Origin: Mytilus trossulus
Taxonomy: Eukaryota > Mollusca > Bivalvia > Mytilida > Mytilidae
Assembly (NCBI RefSeq): GCF_036588685.1
Contig: NC_086381.1
Location: forward strand, 51,707,431 to 51,771,430
Direction of reading: 5' to 3'
DNA length: 64,000 nt
The notes beneath the pieces are model-generated. The model did not search any database. It saw only the letters and a list, made by a program, of their open reading frames with translations, and had not been told where the DNA came from. The position numbers were made by a program, and so were the translations under genes. Positions 11,077 to 23,305 of the stretch are shown piece by piece. The first letter of the stretch is position 1. The number at the start of each line of letters is the position of its first letter.

Positions 11077-11787
11077 GTTATCAAATCTTGATTCATCCAG
11101 TTAGTTAAAAAGGTCATGACCCTTAAATCATCCAATGATCTTTTGAGATCACCAGCAACCACACGTTGATTAAATTTTTTTATACAATGGGTTGGGAAAG
11201 GGATAAATTTCAATAGAATTAGAGAAATATATATCAGTGTATATAAAGTGCGAATCCAGCTAGTTCATTTTTACTGTTATATGCGGGTATGTCTATTGTA
11301 GAATAAAGGATCATGGGAAAACTGTATTTGTTAACGTTTTAAAAATATCAAGTTAAAGGATTTTAAGTTAAGTTTTAACATAATTTCATTGTGATATGTC
11401 TTTATAATATACAAACATAGCATCAAGTTCAAATAAGTGTTATAAAAGCATCATATTAATATAGCATATCAATTATTGAAAGCGATCCATTTTAACTATA
11501 GATGCGATGAATTATCACTGTTAGTGCAGTCATTATTAATGTAGAATTTTCAAAGATGCGCGGAATTTTTATTGTAGAATTATGTGATAAATACACTTGC
11601 AACAAATGAAAAAAAAATTAGTTGATGACTTTAGGATTTATGATATATGTATTTTCAAATTGAAATACAAACTCCTCATTCATTCTTCATCAAATATATA
11701 GCTTTTCAAACTTGTAACAAAAGCGATTCTCAAAATGTCATATTGTATTATTCAGATTACGTTTCTCCTTGATTTTAACTTATATAG

Positions 11788-11866
11788 GGAATCACTGGAG
11801 CGTGACATCAGCGGGCCCTCTTAGGCAGTCAGTGGGCCCCTACTTATGCAAAATTCTAGATCCGCG
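11788..11866 (-). repeat. Fragment of the G-rich hAT-like MITE family, minus orientation
   Basis: In reverse complement it reads GCGGATCTAGAATTTTGC ... GGGGCCCACTGACTGCC, matching the copies at 18652 and 19554 (GGGCCCACTGACTGACC). The 5' and 3' ends are incomplete. Confidence 0.7.
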
Positions 11867-11981
11867 AATGGATACTACCGCAGAGGTAAAACCAAGCACA
11901 TTTGGGTTATTGTACACGAAATGCATGCTACAATTCATTTTTGTTGATTTTAGACACTTTGGAACTCTATGTGGGCTATTT

Positions 11982-12069
11982 CATCTTCGCTAGCCAAGGG
12001 TTACGATCCACTCCCGCTCTCTTCGCGAAGAGAGCGGGAGTGGATCGTAACCCTTGGCTAGCGAAGATG
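11982..12069. mobile_element. 88-bp perfect palindrome inserted with 9-bp direct repeats
   Basis: The two 44-base arms are exact reverse complements with no spacer (centre CTTCGCGAAG). They start CATCTTCGCTAGCCAAGGG. The identical 9-mer GGGCTATTT abuts both ends (11973-11981 and 12070-12078). This is a minimal fold-back transposon copy. A 9-bp duplication is typical of Mutator-like elements; that class is an inference. Confidence 0.9.
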
Positions 12070-12304
12070 GGGCTATTTTAGCAACTAGGCAAAAAATCCC
12101 CAAACTAGATACACGGTTAGATTCAGCATGTCAACGAATTCCAAATATCTACTAGTATATTAAAGGACTTTTGTCTATAAATTTGGACCCCGCAAAATTG
12201 AAAAAGGGACCAAAAAAAAATAAAAAATGCATGCATCGGATACATTTGTTATTGAAGGCATGACTGTAACAATTGGATGAATATACAAAAATATCTTATT
12301 CTGG

Positions 12305-12640
12305 GGTCTCATTGGGGGGGTTCTGATCCCGGATCCAGCTTACTGTTTTGGCAGATTCCCGTATTCCGCTTATTGTTTTGTCAGATTCCCGTATCCCGCT
12401 AATACTATGCAGTTCTAAATTTTTCTAATTATCCGTGTCCCGCTAGACTTCATTTCCCGTTTTTCACTACACAATCATTTGACTTTCAACTGTCACGCTT
12501 GCAAAAAATCGGCAATCCGGCGTGACGCTTATACCCAAATGCGACCCACTATTTTACTCTTTTTTGATTCATATTAAGCCCATTATAAATATATTAAAAA
12601 AGTAGCGTGGATTTTTATCCCTTTTTATCCCGTCTCGTTT
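12305..12640 (+). repeat. Degenerate short-period repeat region (TCCCGCTTACTG type)
   Basis: The phrase GATTCCCGTATCCCGCT and close variants recur three or more times with C-rich spacing. This is an interspersed or low-order tandem repeat with no coding potential. Confidence 0.55.
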
Positions 12641-12654
12641 CGTTTTTTATCCAT

Positions 12655-12850
12655 ATATAGATGTCGTATGTGACAATGAGACAACTCTCCATCCGAGTAA
12701 CAATTTATAAAAGAAGACCATTATACGTCAAAATACGGTCTTCAACATAGAGTCTTGGCTCACACCGAACAGCAAGTTATAAAGGGCTCCAGTGTAAAAC
12801 CTTTTAAACGGGAAAAACAAAGGTGCAATCTATATCAAGATGAACGTAAT
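12655..12850 (+). repeat. R1 family copy
   Basis: It contains TAGATGTCGTATGTGACAAT, GAGACAACTCTCCATCC and ACGGTCTTCAACATAG, all R1 hallmarks. Compare 49665-49975. Confidence 0.75.
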
Positions 12851-14267
12851 TAGTGGTGAAGTGTTAAGGAAATGGATAAAAAAATAAGTATAAAGATTCC
12901 TATACGCTTTATAAGAAACTAAATGGAATACATTTGAAATAAATGTTATTTCTCTTGAATTTATTAGAGTGTTTTAAAACCAAACTTTCCTCCGTAAGTT
13001 AAATTTTATCAAATCTTTCTCTTACTTTATCTATTGTTTGAGCAAGTCGGCTAATTAAAGGCTTTACAGCTAATTTCCTAATGCATGTAACGCAAAACTT
13101 TGGTTGGCTTGCTTGCTTTGTTTGTATAATTGTTTATACAAATTTTGTAAATAAGATAGACATTTTAAAACAATATGAATAGGTATAGTTTAACCTGTAT
13201 TTTTAATATTTGAATTAAATTGGGTGTTATCATAACTATTATCCAATAAAAAAAAGCAAGCAAATCAACTTAAGTCTTGCTCTACATGCTTAAAGAAATG
13301 AGCTGTAATAGATACAAAAAAAATATACAGTAAAAATGCACCGCATATACAATACTAATGATTCGCTCCACAGTGAAAATGAAAGAATAGTATCATTATT
13401 CGACAGTAAACATGACTAGCATTTAATTTACGAAATCATCATAGTGGAATTTAGTTAAATATGAAGAAACTGAATGACAAAACATATTCTACGTTATACA
13501 ACTTTAATAATTGTATTAAAATGAATATTTTTTACAGCAACAACATCTTACCTGTTAGTTATAAAGCACCTGCACGATCTGTTCGTGAAATGTCCTTAAT
13601 ATTCACCTATTTTGGTATATATTTCACAGCTGGATGGCTTTAGGCGCGATAAAAACCCGCTCGCATCTCTTACTTTGTTTTATTAGTATTATGTTTTTCT
13701 GAACATATACATTTTAACTAATTTTCTTCATTTTCTTAAAAAAATAAAAAAAGTTCGTTTGTTTATTTATCATTCTACATTAGACATTTATGGCATATAC
13801 AGTAAAAATGATATTTTAGGATCCGCACTTTACATACACTGTATATATGGATTTATTTTCTGGCGACGACGGTTTCGGGTCCGTCTCCATAGTCAACAAT
13901 TGTTAAGTTTTCTTCATCAGTTAGTTTGAAATGAACTGCTTGTGTTAGATTCTTAATAATTTACATTATAATCGGTATATCAGTTTCAGTTATTTCAAAG
14001 CCGTGTCCCTGTGCCATTGTCCAGTGACTTTCAATCAAATAACAATGTTCAATGTTAAGTTATAATAAGAACTACTCACAACAGACAATATATGTTATTA
14101 AGTTACATTTCTGTTTATATATCTCAGTTTGTCAACCATTTCGAGGTCCTGCCAACTAGTTGATCCAGCTACTCCAAATTGATTAACAATGATGCTGTCC
14201 ATCAGCTGATCTTTTTTCTGAACTTTATGCAGAAAGGAAGTCATATTTCTGTGTGAACAGTATTTTT
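12851..14267. other. AT-rich non-coding stretch
   Basis: No gene, hairpin or recurrent family was recognised. A few short frames (for example near 13461) lack any domain. Confidence 0.4.
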
Positions 14268-14560
14268 ACGACCGCAAAAATTAAAAAAAAAATTGGTATC
14301 ACTTCGTCGTCTTCGTCAGCGTCGTCCGAAGACAGATGGTTTTCCGGATAATAACTTGAGTAGAAGTAAATCAATAAAATTTTATTACAATGTTTTTGTA
14401 AACACAAAAGGTAGGTTTGGATTGATTTTGGGGGTCTTGGTCCCAAAGGTTTATGAATTAGGGGCCCAAATGGTCCCAAAGGTTTAGGAATTAGGGGCCC
14501 AAATTGTCCCAAATGTTTAAGAATTAGGAACCCAAAGGGGCTCAAAACAAACATTTATCT
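14268..14560 (-). repeat. Fragment of family R8 (ACGACCGCAAAAATT ... CCAAAGGTTTAGGAATTAGG)
   Basis: This is the inverted counterpart of the right part of the element at 51373-53264: TTTACGACCGCAAAAATT, the CGTCGTC stretch and repeats of GGCCCCTAATTCCTAAAC in complement. Confidence 0.75.
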
Positions 14561-15424
14561 AGTGTCAGGACAATAAGTTGTGTATAAGTAATTCAATTGC
14601 TCTAAAATTGGACCACAATGTTCAATACCATAAGTAAAAGTATGTACGTATACTTTTTTCTGATTCTAAATTCTATAATTTATTCATATTTAGATCCAGG
14701 AAGCAATTCTCCCGACATATTTTCCGTATGCAAAGTGACCTCAGTGTGACCCATCTCGTAAAAATCCGGTGATCACAATACGCATGGATGTCCTTAAAAT
14801 AAATTATTATACCTCAGTATGTTTTTTCTATATAAAAAATAATGAAATAGTTATTTCATTCCACAGGCCATTTGCCAGTCAATAGTTTCAAAGACTATTA
14901 CCCCGGTTAATAGTTTCACAATCATCTTTCCCGTACTTTTTCATGCTTGTTTTTCATTGGACAATAATGATGTCATTGACTACTCTGCTTGGTTACGTAT
15001 GCTTGGCAACGTCAAACTCTTGATATTGTAAACGGTGGAATCTGCTTGTGTTGATTGTAATTTCACTAACAAGAAGTTATTTTATAAAAGAGAAAGAAAA
15101 TCTTCGCAGTACTTTTTGTAAGAACTAAAATATAGTACCTTATTCATAATATGGGGTTTGCTCTCCTTATATTAAAAGTGAATTTGCGTTTGGTGTACAC
15201 GAGAATTTATTATAAGCACGGATATTTTAAGTTTTTCTAGTCTTGATTGAAATTAATGAAATATTTTCAAATATAATACGAATTATAAAAAAAAAGTATA
15301 GTTCATCATGTGCATGTAATCTTATGTGACATTTTTCTTTTCTTTCAGATGATATATATGCACTTTTAGAAAATTAGTCATTTGGTATATAAAAACATGT
15401 AATGGCTGTGTTGTTCAGAATAAT
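14561..15424. other. Non-coding spacer
   Basis: AT-rich sequence without recognisable genes. A short inverted phrase (AATAGTTTCAAAGACTATT, about 14882) is too small to classify. Confidence 0.4.
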
Positions 15425-15574
15425 AAAACACCTAATGACTGGTTGTGCGGGTAATACCAAGTTTGTTGTCCCTTCGCATACCAACTATTGGTCTCGGCTT
15501 TGCCTCGAGCAATAGTTGGTATCTCAGGGACAACAAACTTGCTATTACCCTCACACCTAGTCAATAGGTGTATA
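15425..15574. mobile_element. Fold-back MITE, about 150 bp
   Basis: The arms CACCTAATGACTGGTTGTG and its near complement CACACCTAGTCAATAGGTG enclose a second set, AAGTTTGTTGTCCC / GGGACAACAAACTT and ACCAACTATTG / CAATAGTTGGT. The structure is clearly self-complementary. Confidence 0.8.
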
Positions 15575-15635
15575 CTATTATCTGAATTTACATGTTAAAC
15601 ACGTGCTCAATTACCGTGTTTTTTTGTTGATTTTT

Positions 15636-16911
15636 AGCTAACCTGGCCCGAAGGGCCAAGTGAGCTTTTCTCATAACTTGGCGACCGTCGTCCGTCGTCC
15701 GTCGTCGTCGTCGTTAACTTTTACAAAAATCTTCTCCTCTGAAACTACTGGGCCAAATTAAACCAAACTTGCCCACAATCATCATTGGGGTATCTAGTTT
15801 AAAAAATGTGTGGCGTGACCCGCCAAACCATCCAAGATGGCCGCCATGGCTAAAAATAGAACATAGGGGTAAAATGCAGTTTTTGGCTTATAACTCAAAA
15901 ACCAAAGCATTTAGGGCAAATCTGACATGGGGTAAAATTGTTTATTAGGTTAAGATCTATCTGCCCTGAAATTTTCAGATGAATCAGAGAACCCGTTGTT
16001 GAATTGGTAATTTTAAGGAAATTTTGCTGTTTTTGGTTATTATATTGAATATAATAATAGATAGAGATATACTGTAAACAGCAATAATGTTCAGCAAAGT
16101 AAGATTTACAAATAAGTCAACATGACCAAAATGGTCAATTGACCCCTTTAGGAGTTATTGCCCTTTAAAGTCAATTTTTAACCAATTTTTCGTAAATTTT
16201 ATATATCTTTTACAAAAATCTTCTCTGAAAATGCAGGGCCAAATAAATCCAAACTTGGCCACAATCATCTCTGGGGTATTTTGTTTAAAAAATGTGTGGC
16301 GTGACCCGCCAAACTAACCAAGATGGCTGCCATGGCTAAAAATAGAGAATAGGGGTAAAACGCAGTTTTTGGCTTATAACTCAAAAACCAAAGCAATTAG
16401 AGCAAATCTGACCGGGGTGAAATTGTTATCAGGTGAAGATCTATTTGCCCTGAAATTTTCAGATGAATCAGAGAACCCGTTGTTGGGTTGCTGCACCTGA
16501 ATTTGTAATTTTAAGGAAATTTTGCTGTTTTTGGTTATTATCTTGAATATTATTATAGATAGAGATAAACTGTAAACAGCAATAATGTTCAGCAAAGTAA
16601 GATTTACAAATAAGTCAACATGACCAAAATGGTAATTGACCCCCTAAGGAGTTATTGTCCTTTATAGTCAATTTTAAACAATTGTTATAAAATTTGTAAA
16701 TTTTACTACATAACATTTTCCACAAAAACTACTGGGCCAAGTTCATTATAGATAGTGATAATTGTAAGCAGCAAGAATGTTCAGTAAAGTAAGATGTACA
16801 AACATATCACCATCACCAAAACACAATTTTGTCATGAATCCATCTGCTTCCTTTGTTTAATATTCACAAAGACCAAGGTAAGCGACACAGGCTCTTTAGA
16901 GCCTCTAGTTT
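15636..16911 (+). repeat. Family R2 element, near-complete, with internal duplication
   Basis: It begins AGCTAACCTGGCCCGAAGGG and ends AGGCTCTTTAGAGCCTCTAG. A block of about 480 bases is repeated internally (GTGGCGTGACCCGCCAAAC occurs at about 15811 and 16296). A GTCGTCCGTC microsatellite-like run sits near 15686. I recognise this as a common bivalve interspersed repeat; no protein is encoded. Confidence 0.8.
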
Positions 16912-17194
16912 GTCGATTGTTGACAAACAGATGACAATCGTTAAACATCGGCTTCAAAACACGAACTTTAGTTACCTGCCATATTTTCACAACAACACTG
17001 ACCAATTGAAAAAAAAACTGACGGTTATACGAAATTTACACGAAAAAAATGATAAATTCGTGCACAGAAGACTAAGTTTATGATGTTTGTATGCATTGGT
17101 TCAAGAATTGGAAGAACATTTTTTCCACCGGTCATTAGTTTCTTATGACTTTAAAAGCAAAACAAAATAAGTTCATTAGACCACATTAATTCTG

Positions 17195-17345
17195 TGTCCG
17201 AAATCTATGCTGTGTCAACTAGTTAATCACAATCCAAATTCAGAGCTGTTTCCAGCTTGAATGTTGTGTCCATATTGCCCCAACTGTTCAGGGTTCGACC
17301 TCTGCGATCGTATAAAGCTGCGCCCTGCGGAGCATCTGGTTTTTT
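17195..17345 (-). repeat. Family R8 left-end fragment, minus orientation
   Basis: It contains GATCGTATAAAGCTGCGCCC and TGCGGAGCATCTGG, the complement of 51350-51500. Confidence 0.8.
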
Positions 17346-17450
17346 TTTTCTAAATAGGTGCAATTTGGTTACTGTCACGGTATTTGTATTTATCACTTTA
17401 GTTTAGATCAGTTTTAGATCATGCTTTATTAAAATGTGTGCATCTATGAG

Positions 17451-17456
<6 letters not shown>

Positions 17457-17498
<42 letters not shown>

Positions 17499-18465
17499 AG
17501 TCCGTCCGTCAGTCCGTACGTCCGTCCGTCAGTCCTGTTTCTTGTCATCGCAACTCCTCTCAAACCACTCAACAGAATTTCACGAAACCTTTTCAGTTAA
17601 TAAGGACATACTATGTAGTTGTGCATATCGACGGGAAATTGCGATTCAATTTTTTTTCTAGGAGTTACGCCCCTTTGAACTCATTTACTTAAATGTACTA
17701 CTGCAACAGTTTGTCATCGCAACTCCTCTGAAACTACTCAACAGAATTTCACGAAACCTTTTCAGTTAATAAGGACATACTATATAGTTGTGCATATCGA
17801 CGGGAAATTGCGATTCAATTTTTTTCTAGGAGTTACGCCCCTTGAACTTATTTACTTTAATATAATACTGCAACAGTTTGTCATCGCAACTCCTCTGAAA
17901 CTACTCAACAGAATTTCATGAAACCTTTTCAGATAATAAGGACATACTATGTAGATGTGCATATCGACAGGAGATTACGATTCAATTTTTTTTCTAGGAG
18001 TTGCACCTGTTTAAACTTATTTGCTTTAAGGTACTACTTCCACGGTTTGTCATCTTAACTCCTCTCAAACCACACAACAGAATTTCATGAAACTTTGTAG
18101 ATAATAAGGACATACTACGTAGATGTGCATTTCGACAACAAATTTTGATTCATTTTTTTTTCACGAAACCTTTTCAGATAATAAGGACATACTATGTAGT
18201 TGTGCATATCGACGGGAAATTGCGATTCAATTTTTATTCCAGGAGTTACGCCCCTTTGAACTTATTTGCTTCAATGTACTTCTGCAACAGTTTGTCATCT
18301 CAACTCCTCTGAAACCACACAACAGAATTTCATGTAATTTTGTTAACATACTATGCATGTAGATGTGGATATTGACAGGAAATTATTATTCAATATTTTT
18401 TCTTATACAATTTTTTTCCTTACACTTATTTAATTTCTCCAATGACAATGTGGCGACGTGGGGTA
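17457..18465 (+). mobile_element. TIR-like element with an internal tandem array of about 168 bp units
   Basis: The ends are TACCCCACG and CGTGGGGTA. After a CCGTCCGTC-rich stretch, the unit TGTCATCGCAACTCCTCT ... CAACAGAATTTCACG repeats about five times (starts near 17543, 17712, 17880, 18047, 18294). No ORF of note. It is probably non-autonomous. Confidence 0.7.
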
Positions 18466-18504
18466 TGTGAGCGTGCTCACTAAGGTTCTTTAATTATAAA
18501 AGGG

Positions 18505-18600
18505 AAGATGTGGTATGATTGCCAATGAGACAACTATCCACAAAGACCAAAATGACACAGATATTAACAACTATAGGTCACCGTACGGCCTTCAACAATG
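18505..18600 (+). repeat. R1 family partial copy
   Basis: It contains GATGTGGTATGATTGCCAAT and CACCGTACGGCCTTCAACA, the 5' third of the family. Confidence 0.85.
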
Positions 18601-18651
18601 ATTTAATGGTTTTGAAAAAAAGAGTTTTGTCTGAGCATTTAAACCCTCTCA

Positions 18652-18778
18652 GTGGCGGATCCAGGGATTTTCATAAGTGGGGGCCCACTGACTGACCTAA
18701 GAGGAGGCCGCCCCAGTCACGCTTCAGTGATTTCCTATATAAGCAACCAAATTTTTTCCCTAAATCCGCCTCTGCCTT
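18652..18778 (+). mobile_element. G-rich hAT-like MITE
   Basis: The ends are CAGTGGCGGATCCAGGG and AAATCCGCCTCTG. The interior GGGCCCACTGACTGACCTAA is shared with 19554 and, inverted, 11788. Confidence 0.8.
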
Positions 18779-18862
18779 TGTCATAACATTTCGTGTTGAA
18801 AATAAGTAAGACGTATATTTGCCGTCAAATGCGCTATATGCATTGTATATCGATATAATAAT

Positions 18863-19080
18863 AAGAGGTGTGGTATGAATACCAATGAGACCAGAAGACC
18901 TTATGACGTAGATGTTAAAACAACTTTATTTAACTGAATAACGATTGTAAAATGATTCAAACGACATAACTAACGACGGCCTGTTCTATGTAAAACACGG
19001 TAAACAAAAACAAATATAATCAACAGCAACAAACGACAAACAATAAATTACATGTTCCTGACTTTGGACTGGCACATACA
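18863..19080 (+). repeat. R1 family copy
   Basis: It contains GAGGTGTGGTATGAATACC and AACAAACGACAAAC followed by TGACTTTGGACTGGCACATA, the 5' and 3' parts of the family. Confidence 0.75.
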
Positions 19081-19345
19081 GAATTTCCAGAATAGAGCGT
19101 GTTTTTAAATATTTATTTGAGGATTATTTCTTCTTTCTTATCAATGTTTTCAGTCTTTTGCACCATATTTCTGCGAATGTTTTTCGACAAAATGACTTCT
19201 ATGATTGTATATTTGTTTTATTAAGATCAACGAATCCAGTGTTCCATACACGAATGGCATGTGTACACAACACAAAAACATTGTATCTTGTCATGAACAT
19301 TCAAATAAACATTATAATTATTATGTTACAGATATTCTCCAAATT

Positions 19346-22300
19346 ATGGAGATTTCTTCCAAAGCGGATGTGGGAAGTACCAAAGAAGCCGAAATCTTTG
19401 ATGTTTTAAATGCTGTGTAAGTTTATCTGAAAAGAAATAATAACAAAGAAATCTAAAAGTTGGCTCAAATCTGGCCTGGTCATCTTCAACAACGATTTCA
19501 AAAATCGTTTTTCGATTCGATTTTTTTATATGACCGCGTTTCGTATAAGACTATCAGTGGCAGATCCAGAAATTTTTCTAAAAGGGGGGGCGGGGCGATG
19601 ACTGACCTAAGGGGAGGGCCGCTCCCGACATGCTTCAATGGTTCCCTATATAATCAACCCACGAAAGGGGCCCCGGGCCCCCAGCCCCTATCCCCTGGAT
19701 CCGCCTATGCTTATCGTGTCGTCATCGTCGTTCGAAGACATATTTGGTTTCTAGACAATTACTTAACATTTGTTAGCTTGAATAAATGGATCTCTATCAA
19801 ATTTCACCAGAAAGTTCAATACAACAAAATGAATATTTGGATTGATTTTGGGGGTTATGGTTTAGGAATAAGGGAAAACAAAACTTGTGTTTAAGGGTAT
19901 GGATCTCAATGAAATTGTCATACAAGGTTCTATACCACAAAGGGAAGGTTCGGATTGAGTTTGGGGGTACTTATAAAAAAGGTCAAGAACTGAGGGCAAA
20001 AAAGAGACCAAAATAAGCCTTTTTAGGCAATGAAATGCAATCAAAACTGTAAAGGACTGAACTGACTTGATATCTAAATGTTCCAAGGCTCGTTTGAATT
20101 GTTTTACATTGTCTAATCAGGGCCTTTTATAGCTGACTATGCGGTATGGGCTTTGCTCATTGTTGAAGGCCGTACGGTGACCTATAGTTGTTAATGTATG
20201 TGTCATTTTGGACTTTTGTGGATAGCTGCCATGGCAATCATACCAAATCTTCTTTTTTTATATTATCAATACCTTTTTTGATACAGAAAATACAGTCCAT
20301 TGATCCTAACATTCTATCCAACCTATCCATTAAAATTTCCAAAAATTATCAATGTAAAATATGCTCAGATATTCAAGGCAAAAAATAATGTTACACTTGT
20401 CAAGTTAATTACATTACTTTAGCAAGGTGCAGGAATCTAATATCTGTTCTAAAAAAAAGAATGATATCATTGTTAAAATATTCTTTAAAAAATTTTGAGT
20501 TACCTTCCTTTGTCTATAATTGCTGTTAAATTTACTTCAACCAAAGCAATAATTTATTTTACTTCTCACTGATAAATTGAAGCAATGTTTCAGTTTTGGT
20601 TGTGTCACTTTAACTGTTCTAGAGTTATGACCCTTTTACAAATGAAAAAATGCTTAAATTTGAGTTTCCGTTTTCTTACTTAAATTTGCTCAAACAAATG
20701 TTATGAAACTTATACACAATGCTTATTAACCACAAAATACAGATCAACTTTGAGTTTTGTTTGTTTCATTTTAATTGTTCTAGAGTGATGCCCCTTTACA
20801 CATGAAAAAAATGCGGAATTTTGGGTTTTCATTCTTTTACTTTAGTTTGCTTAAATCAAATGTTATGGGGGTTCGTGTTGTTTATTCTTTAGTTTTATAT
20901 GTTGTGTCATATGTACTATTGTTTTTCTGTTTGTCTTTTTCATTTTTAGCCATGGCGTTGTCAGTTTATTTTAGATTTACGAGTTTGACTGTCCCTTTGG
21001 TATCTTTCGTCCCTCTTTTATACACAATGCTTACTACCACAAAATACAGATCAAGTTTAAAGTATGGGTTTGTCACTTTAACCGTTCTAGAGTTTTTCCC
21101 CTTTACAAATAGAAAAATGCTCAATATTTAGTTTTCGTTATCTTTTTGGATAGCCTAAACCAACTCTTATAAAACTTAAATACAGATCAAGGTGAAATTT
21201 TGTGGTGTCACTATTACTGTTCAAGAGTTATGCTCCTTTACAAATGGAAAAATTGCCGAATTTTTCGTTTGTGTTTTCTTACTTAAGTTTGCCACAGCCA
21301 AATGTTTTAAAACGTATACACAATACTTTTTACCGTAAGACACATATCAAGTACAAATTTGAGTAGCGTCACTTTTACCGTTCAAGACTTATGTCCCTTC
21401 ATAGATTTATGTGATATGTAAGACGGGGAATCATCTGTGTCGCATGGACACATTCTCCATTTATTTCATTTTCATTTTATAAGAAAGTTATATATGTCAT
21501 TATGATAATCAATCATCTTTTTAACATTTTTTTTTAATATTAATAGAGAGTACTGCCTACCTTGTAAAGAGCAAGACAATGAAAAACAAGCAGAGTTTTG
21601 GTGTACCGACTGTCCTGAGTTATTATGTGAGAACTGCTATGGTCATCATAAAGTTCTAAAAGCAACCCGAAACCATAAAATGCTTAGCATAATCGATTAC
21701 CACATGATAGGGAAAAGTATAGCGGAATTCGAATTCTACTGCCAGGTACACCCAGCAAAGGGGATTAAGTTTTACTGCGTTACTCATAATACGCCTTGTT
21801 GTAATATATGCAAAGAAGAGACACATGGTATAAAATGCAATGTGCAGTTAAAAGATGACATTTTGAAAATAACAGATGTCAGAGGAGATATGAACGCGAT
21901 GGTTGAAGCAATGACGAAAATGGTTGAAAATATGCAAACAGAGATGCTTAAGGATCGCTGGAATGTCTCAGATTTGGAAAAGCAAAAGACTGTGTTTTAT
22001 GATGAAATGAAAAACGGTAGACAACTAGTAGAAAACTTCCTTGACAAGTGTGAAAACGATGAAAAAGAAAAGTTTGAATTAGCCTTCTCTGCCGCCAAAG
22101 AAACGCTGTGTGACAATAAAAGGAAAATAAAACACAAACTTAATGTTGTACAGAAGAGGACAGAAACCACAGAAAAGATAAAAGAATCCGAATTCTCTGA
22201 GTTTAAAATGTTTCTCATTAAAACTAAATTTTATACAAACTATTTAGATGACCAAATGCAAATTGAAAGTCTCCTTACAGGAATGAAAGATGTTCTTGTT

Positions 22301-23305
22301 GTTGCCCGACCAACTTATGATTTGAATCACCAGACGAAACAAATAACCATCAGAAATGGATTTGAAGCGGAAAGTGTTGGTCAAAGTCATGTCGGTAAAA
22401 AGCAACCCGAGTTTGACGATATTGAGTTCAGTTCATCGACAGTAGAAGCAGAAGATGGTATTGTAGAAGAAAATGTCCAACCAGAGAGAGATATTCCATT
22501 AGATGGTGTCAAACTTACCTTCGACAACATGTTCCCTGTCAAATCTAACATATACCAGCTAAAGGAACATTTCTTTATTGAACGTCGTAATAAAGATATT
22601 AGTGTAAAATGCATAAGATTTCTCTCAAGTGATAAAATAGTTCTCACAGAAGATTCCGATTCCAGAATTCTTGTTTATAAGACAAATGGGTATAAGATAG
22701 GTGAGGTTGATTTTGAAGAGGATCCAGATGAAATTGCTGTCATTGACGAAACGCAGGTTGCTGTTTCTGTTAAGAAGAAAGTTATTTTTGTAGATACTGC
22801 TGAATTAGAGACTAAGATAGAGAAAAACCTCCGTGATTATATTTCAGGCCTTTCTTATGCAAATCAAAAAATATTTGCATGTTTACAACATAAAGGTGTT
22901 CTTATAATGGGACTTTCCGGAAAAGTAATTCGAACGATTCCATTTATTAAAGGAAGATTGTATATTTGTACAACAATTGACGAAATTATTTATTCTGTCA
23001 AATACGGAAAATCAAACATGTTCCAATGCTATGATATTAACAGAAACAAGAAAGAAATGTACTCTTTCAATCGTACGTTCAATGTTAATGGAATAACATG
23101 CGACATAGACGGGAATATATATCTTGCCATCGGTGGATCAGAAATTATCAAGGTTGATGCTACTACACGATTAATTTCAACTCTTTTTACGTCAAAGGAA
23201 GATTTGAAAAATCCTTATAACATTGATTGTTGTGAAAACGGAAATAGACTTTTAACAATTGACAATGGAAAAGAAGTAAAAATTTTCCAGACACTGAACA
23301 GTTAA
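19346..23305 (+). CDS. TRIM-like protein A: two B-boxes, coiled coil, C-terminal propeller-like region; no RING; 609 aa
   Basis: Coding exons are 19346-19416 and 21547-23305. The donor is GCTGTGTAAG and the acceptor AATATTAATAG; the phase-2 intron restores a Val codon. Residues 27-67 form a first B-box-like zinc cluster (C27, C30, C43, C46, C51, C54, then H57/H58 and H67). Residues 88-121 form a B-box 2 (C89, H92, C101, H104, C109, C112, H117, C121). About 125-260 is a charged coiled coil. A conserved SSSTVEAE patch lies near 320. The last 260 residues are beta-rich repeats (FLSSDKIVLTEDSD ..., ICTTIDEIIYSV ..., GNRLLTIDNGKEVKIF) resembling an NHL or six-bladed propeller as in TRIM2/3/71-type proteins. 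There is no RING before B-box 1, so E3 ligase activity is not expected from the visible protein. An upstream 5' UTR exon is likely, because the bases before the ATG carry an acceptor (TTATGTTACAG) shared with gene B. An immune or post-transcriptional role is inference only. Confidence 0.85.
19554..19711 (+). mobile_element. G-rich hAT-like MITE in intron 1 of gene A
   Basis: The ends CAGTGGCAGATCCAGAAAT and CCCTGGATCCGCCTATG are present, as is the shared interior GATGACTGACCTAAGGGGAG. It lies in the intron and does not affect coding. Confidence 0.8.
19715..20010 (-). repeat. Family R8 fragment in intron 1 of gene A
   Basis: A CGTCGTTCGAAGACATA start and GATTGATTTTGGGGGTTATG units match the complement of the tandem region at 52600-53260. 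Confidence 0.65.
20098..20258 (-). repeat. R1 family copy, minus orientation
   Basis: It contains GCTGACTATGCGGTATGGGC, GAAGGCCGTACGGTGACC and ends GCAATCATACCAAATCTTC. Confidence 0.85.
20560..21455 (+). repeat. Family R7: degenerate tandem units of about 190 bp, with an R6 insert
   Basis: CACAATGCTTATTAACCACA / AATACAGATCAA ... TTCTAGAGTTATGACCCTTT recurs about four times. At 20862-21010 it is interrupted by a copy of another family (R6: TGGCGTTGTCAGTTTATTTT), whose complement lies at 23630-23805. It is intronic in gene A. Confidence 0.7.

Noticed and set aside
20802..21131. Membrane-protein-like ORF
   Set aside because: The hydrophobic run comes from T-rich R6 and R7 repeats; the same phrase is found inverted at 23573-23758.
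21997..22647. Minus-strand ORFs inside gene A (and 36064-36249 inside B)
   Set aside because: Antisense shadows of the TRIM-like exon; no splice or start support.
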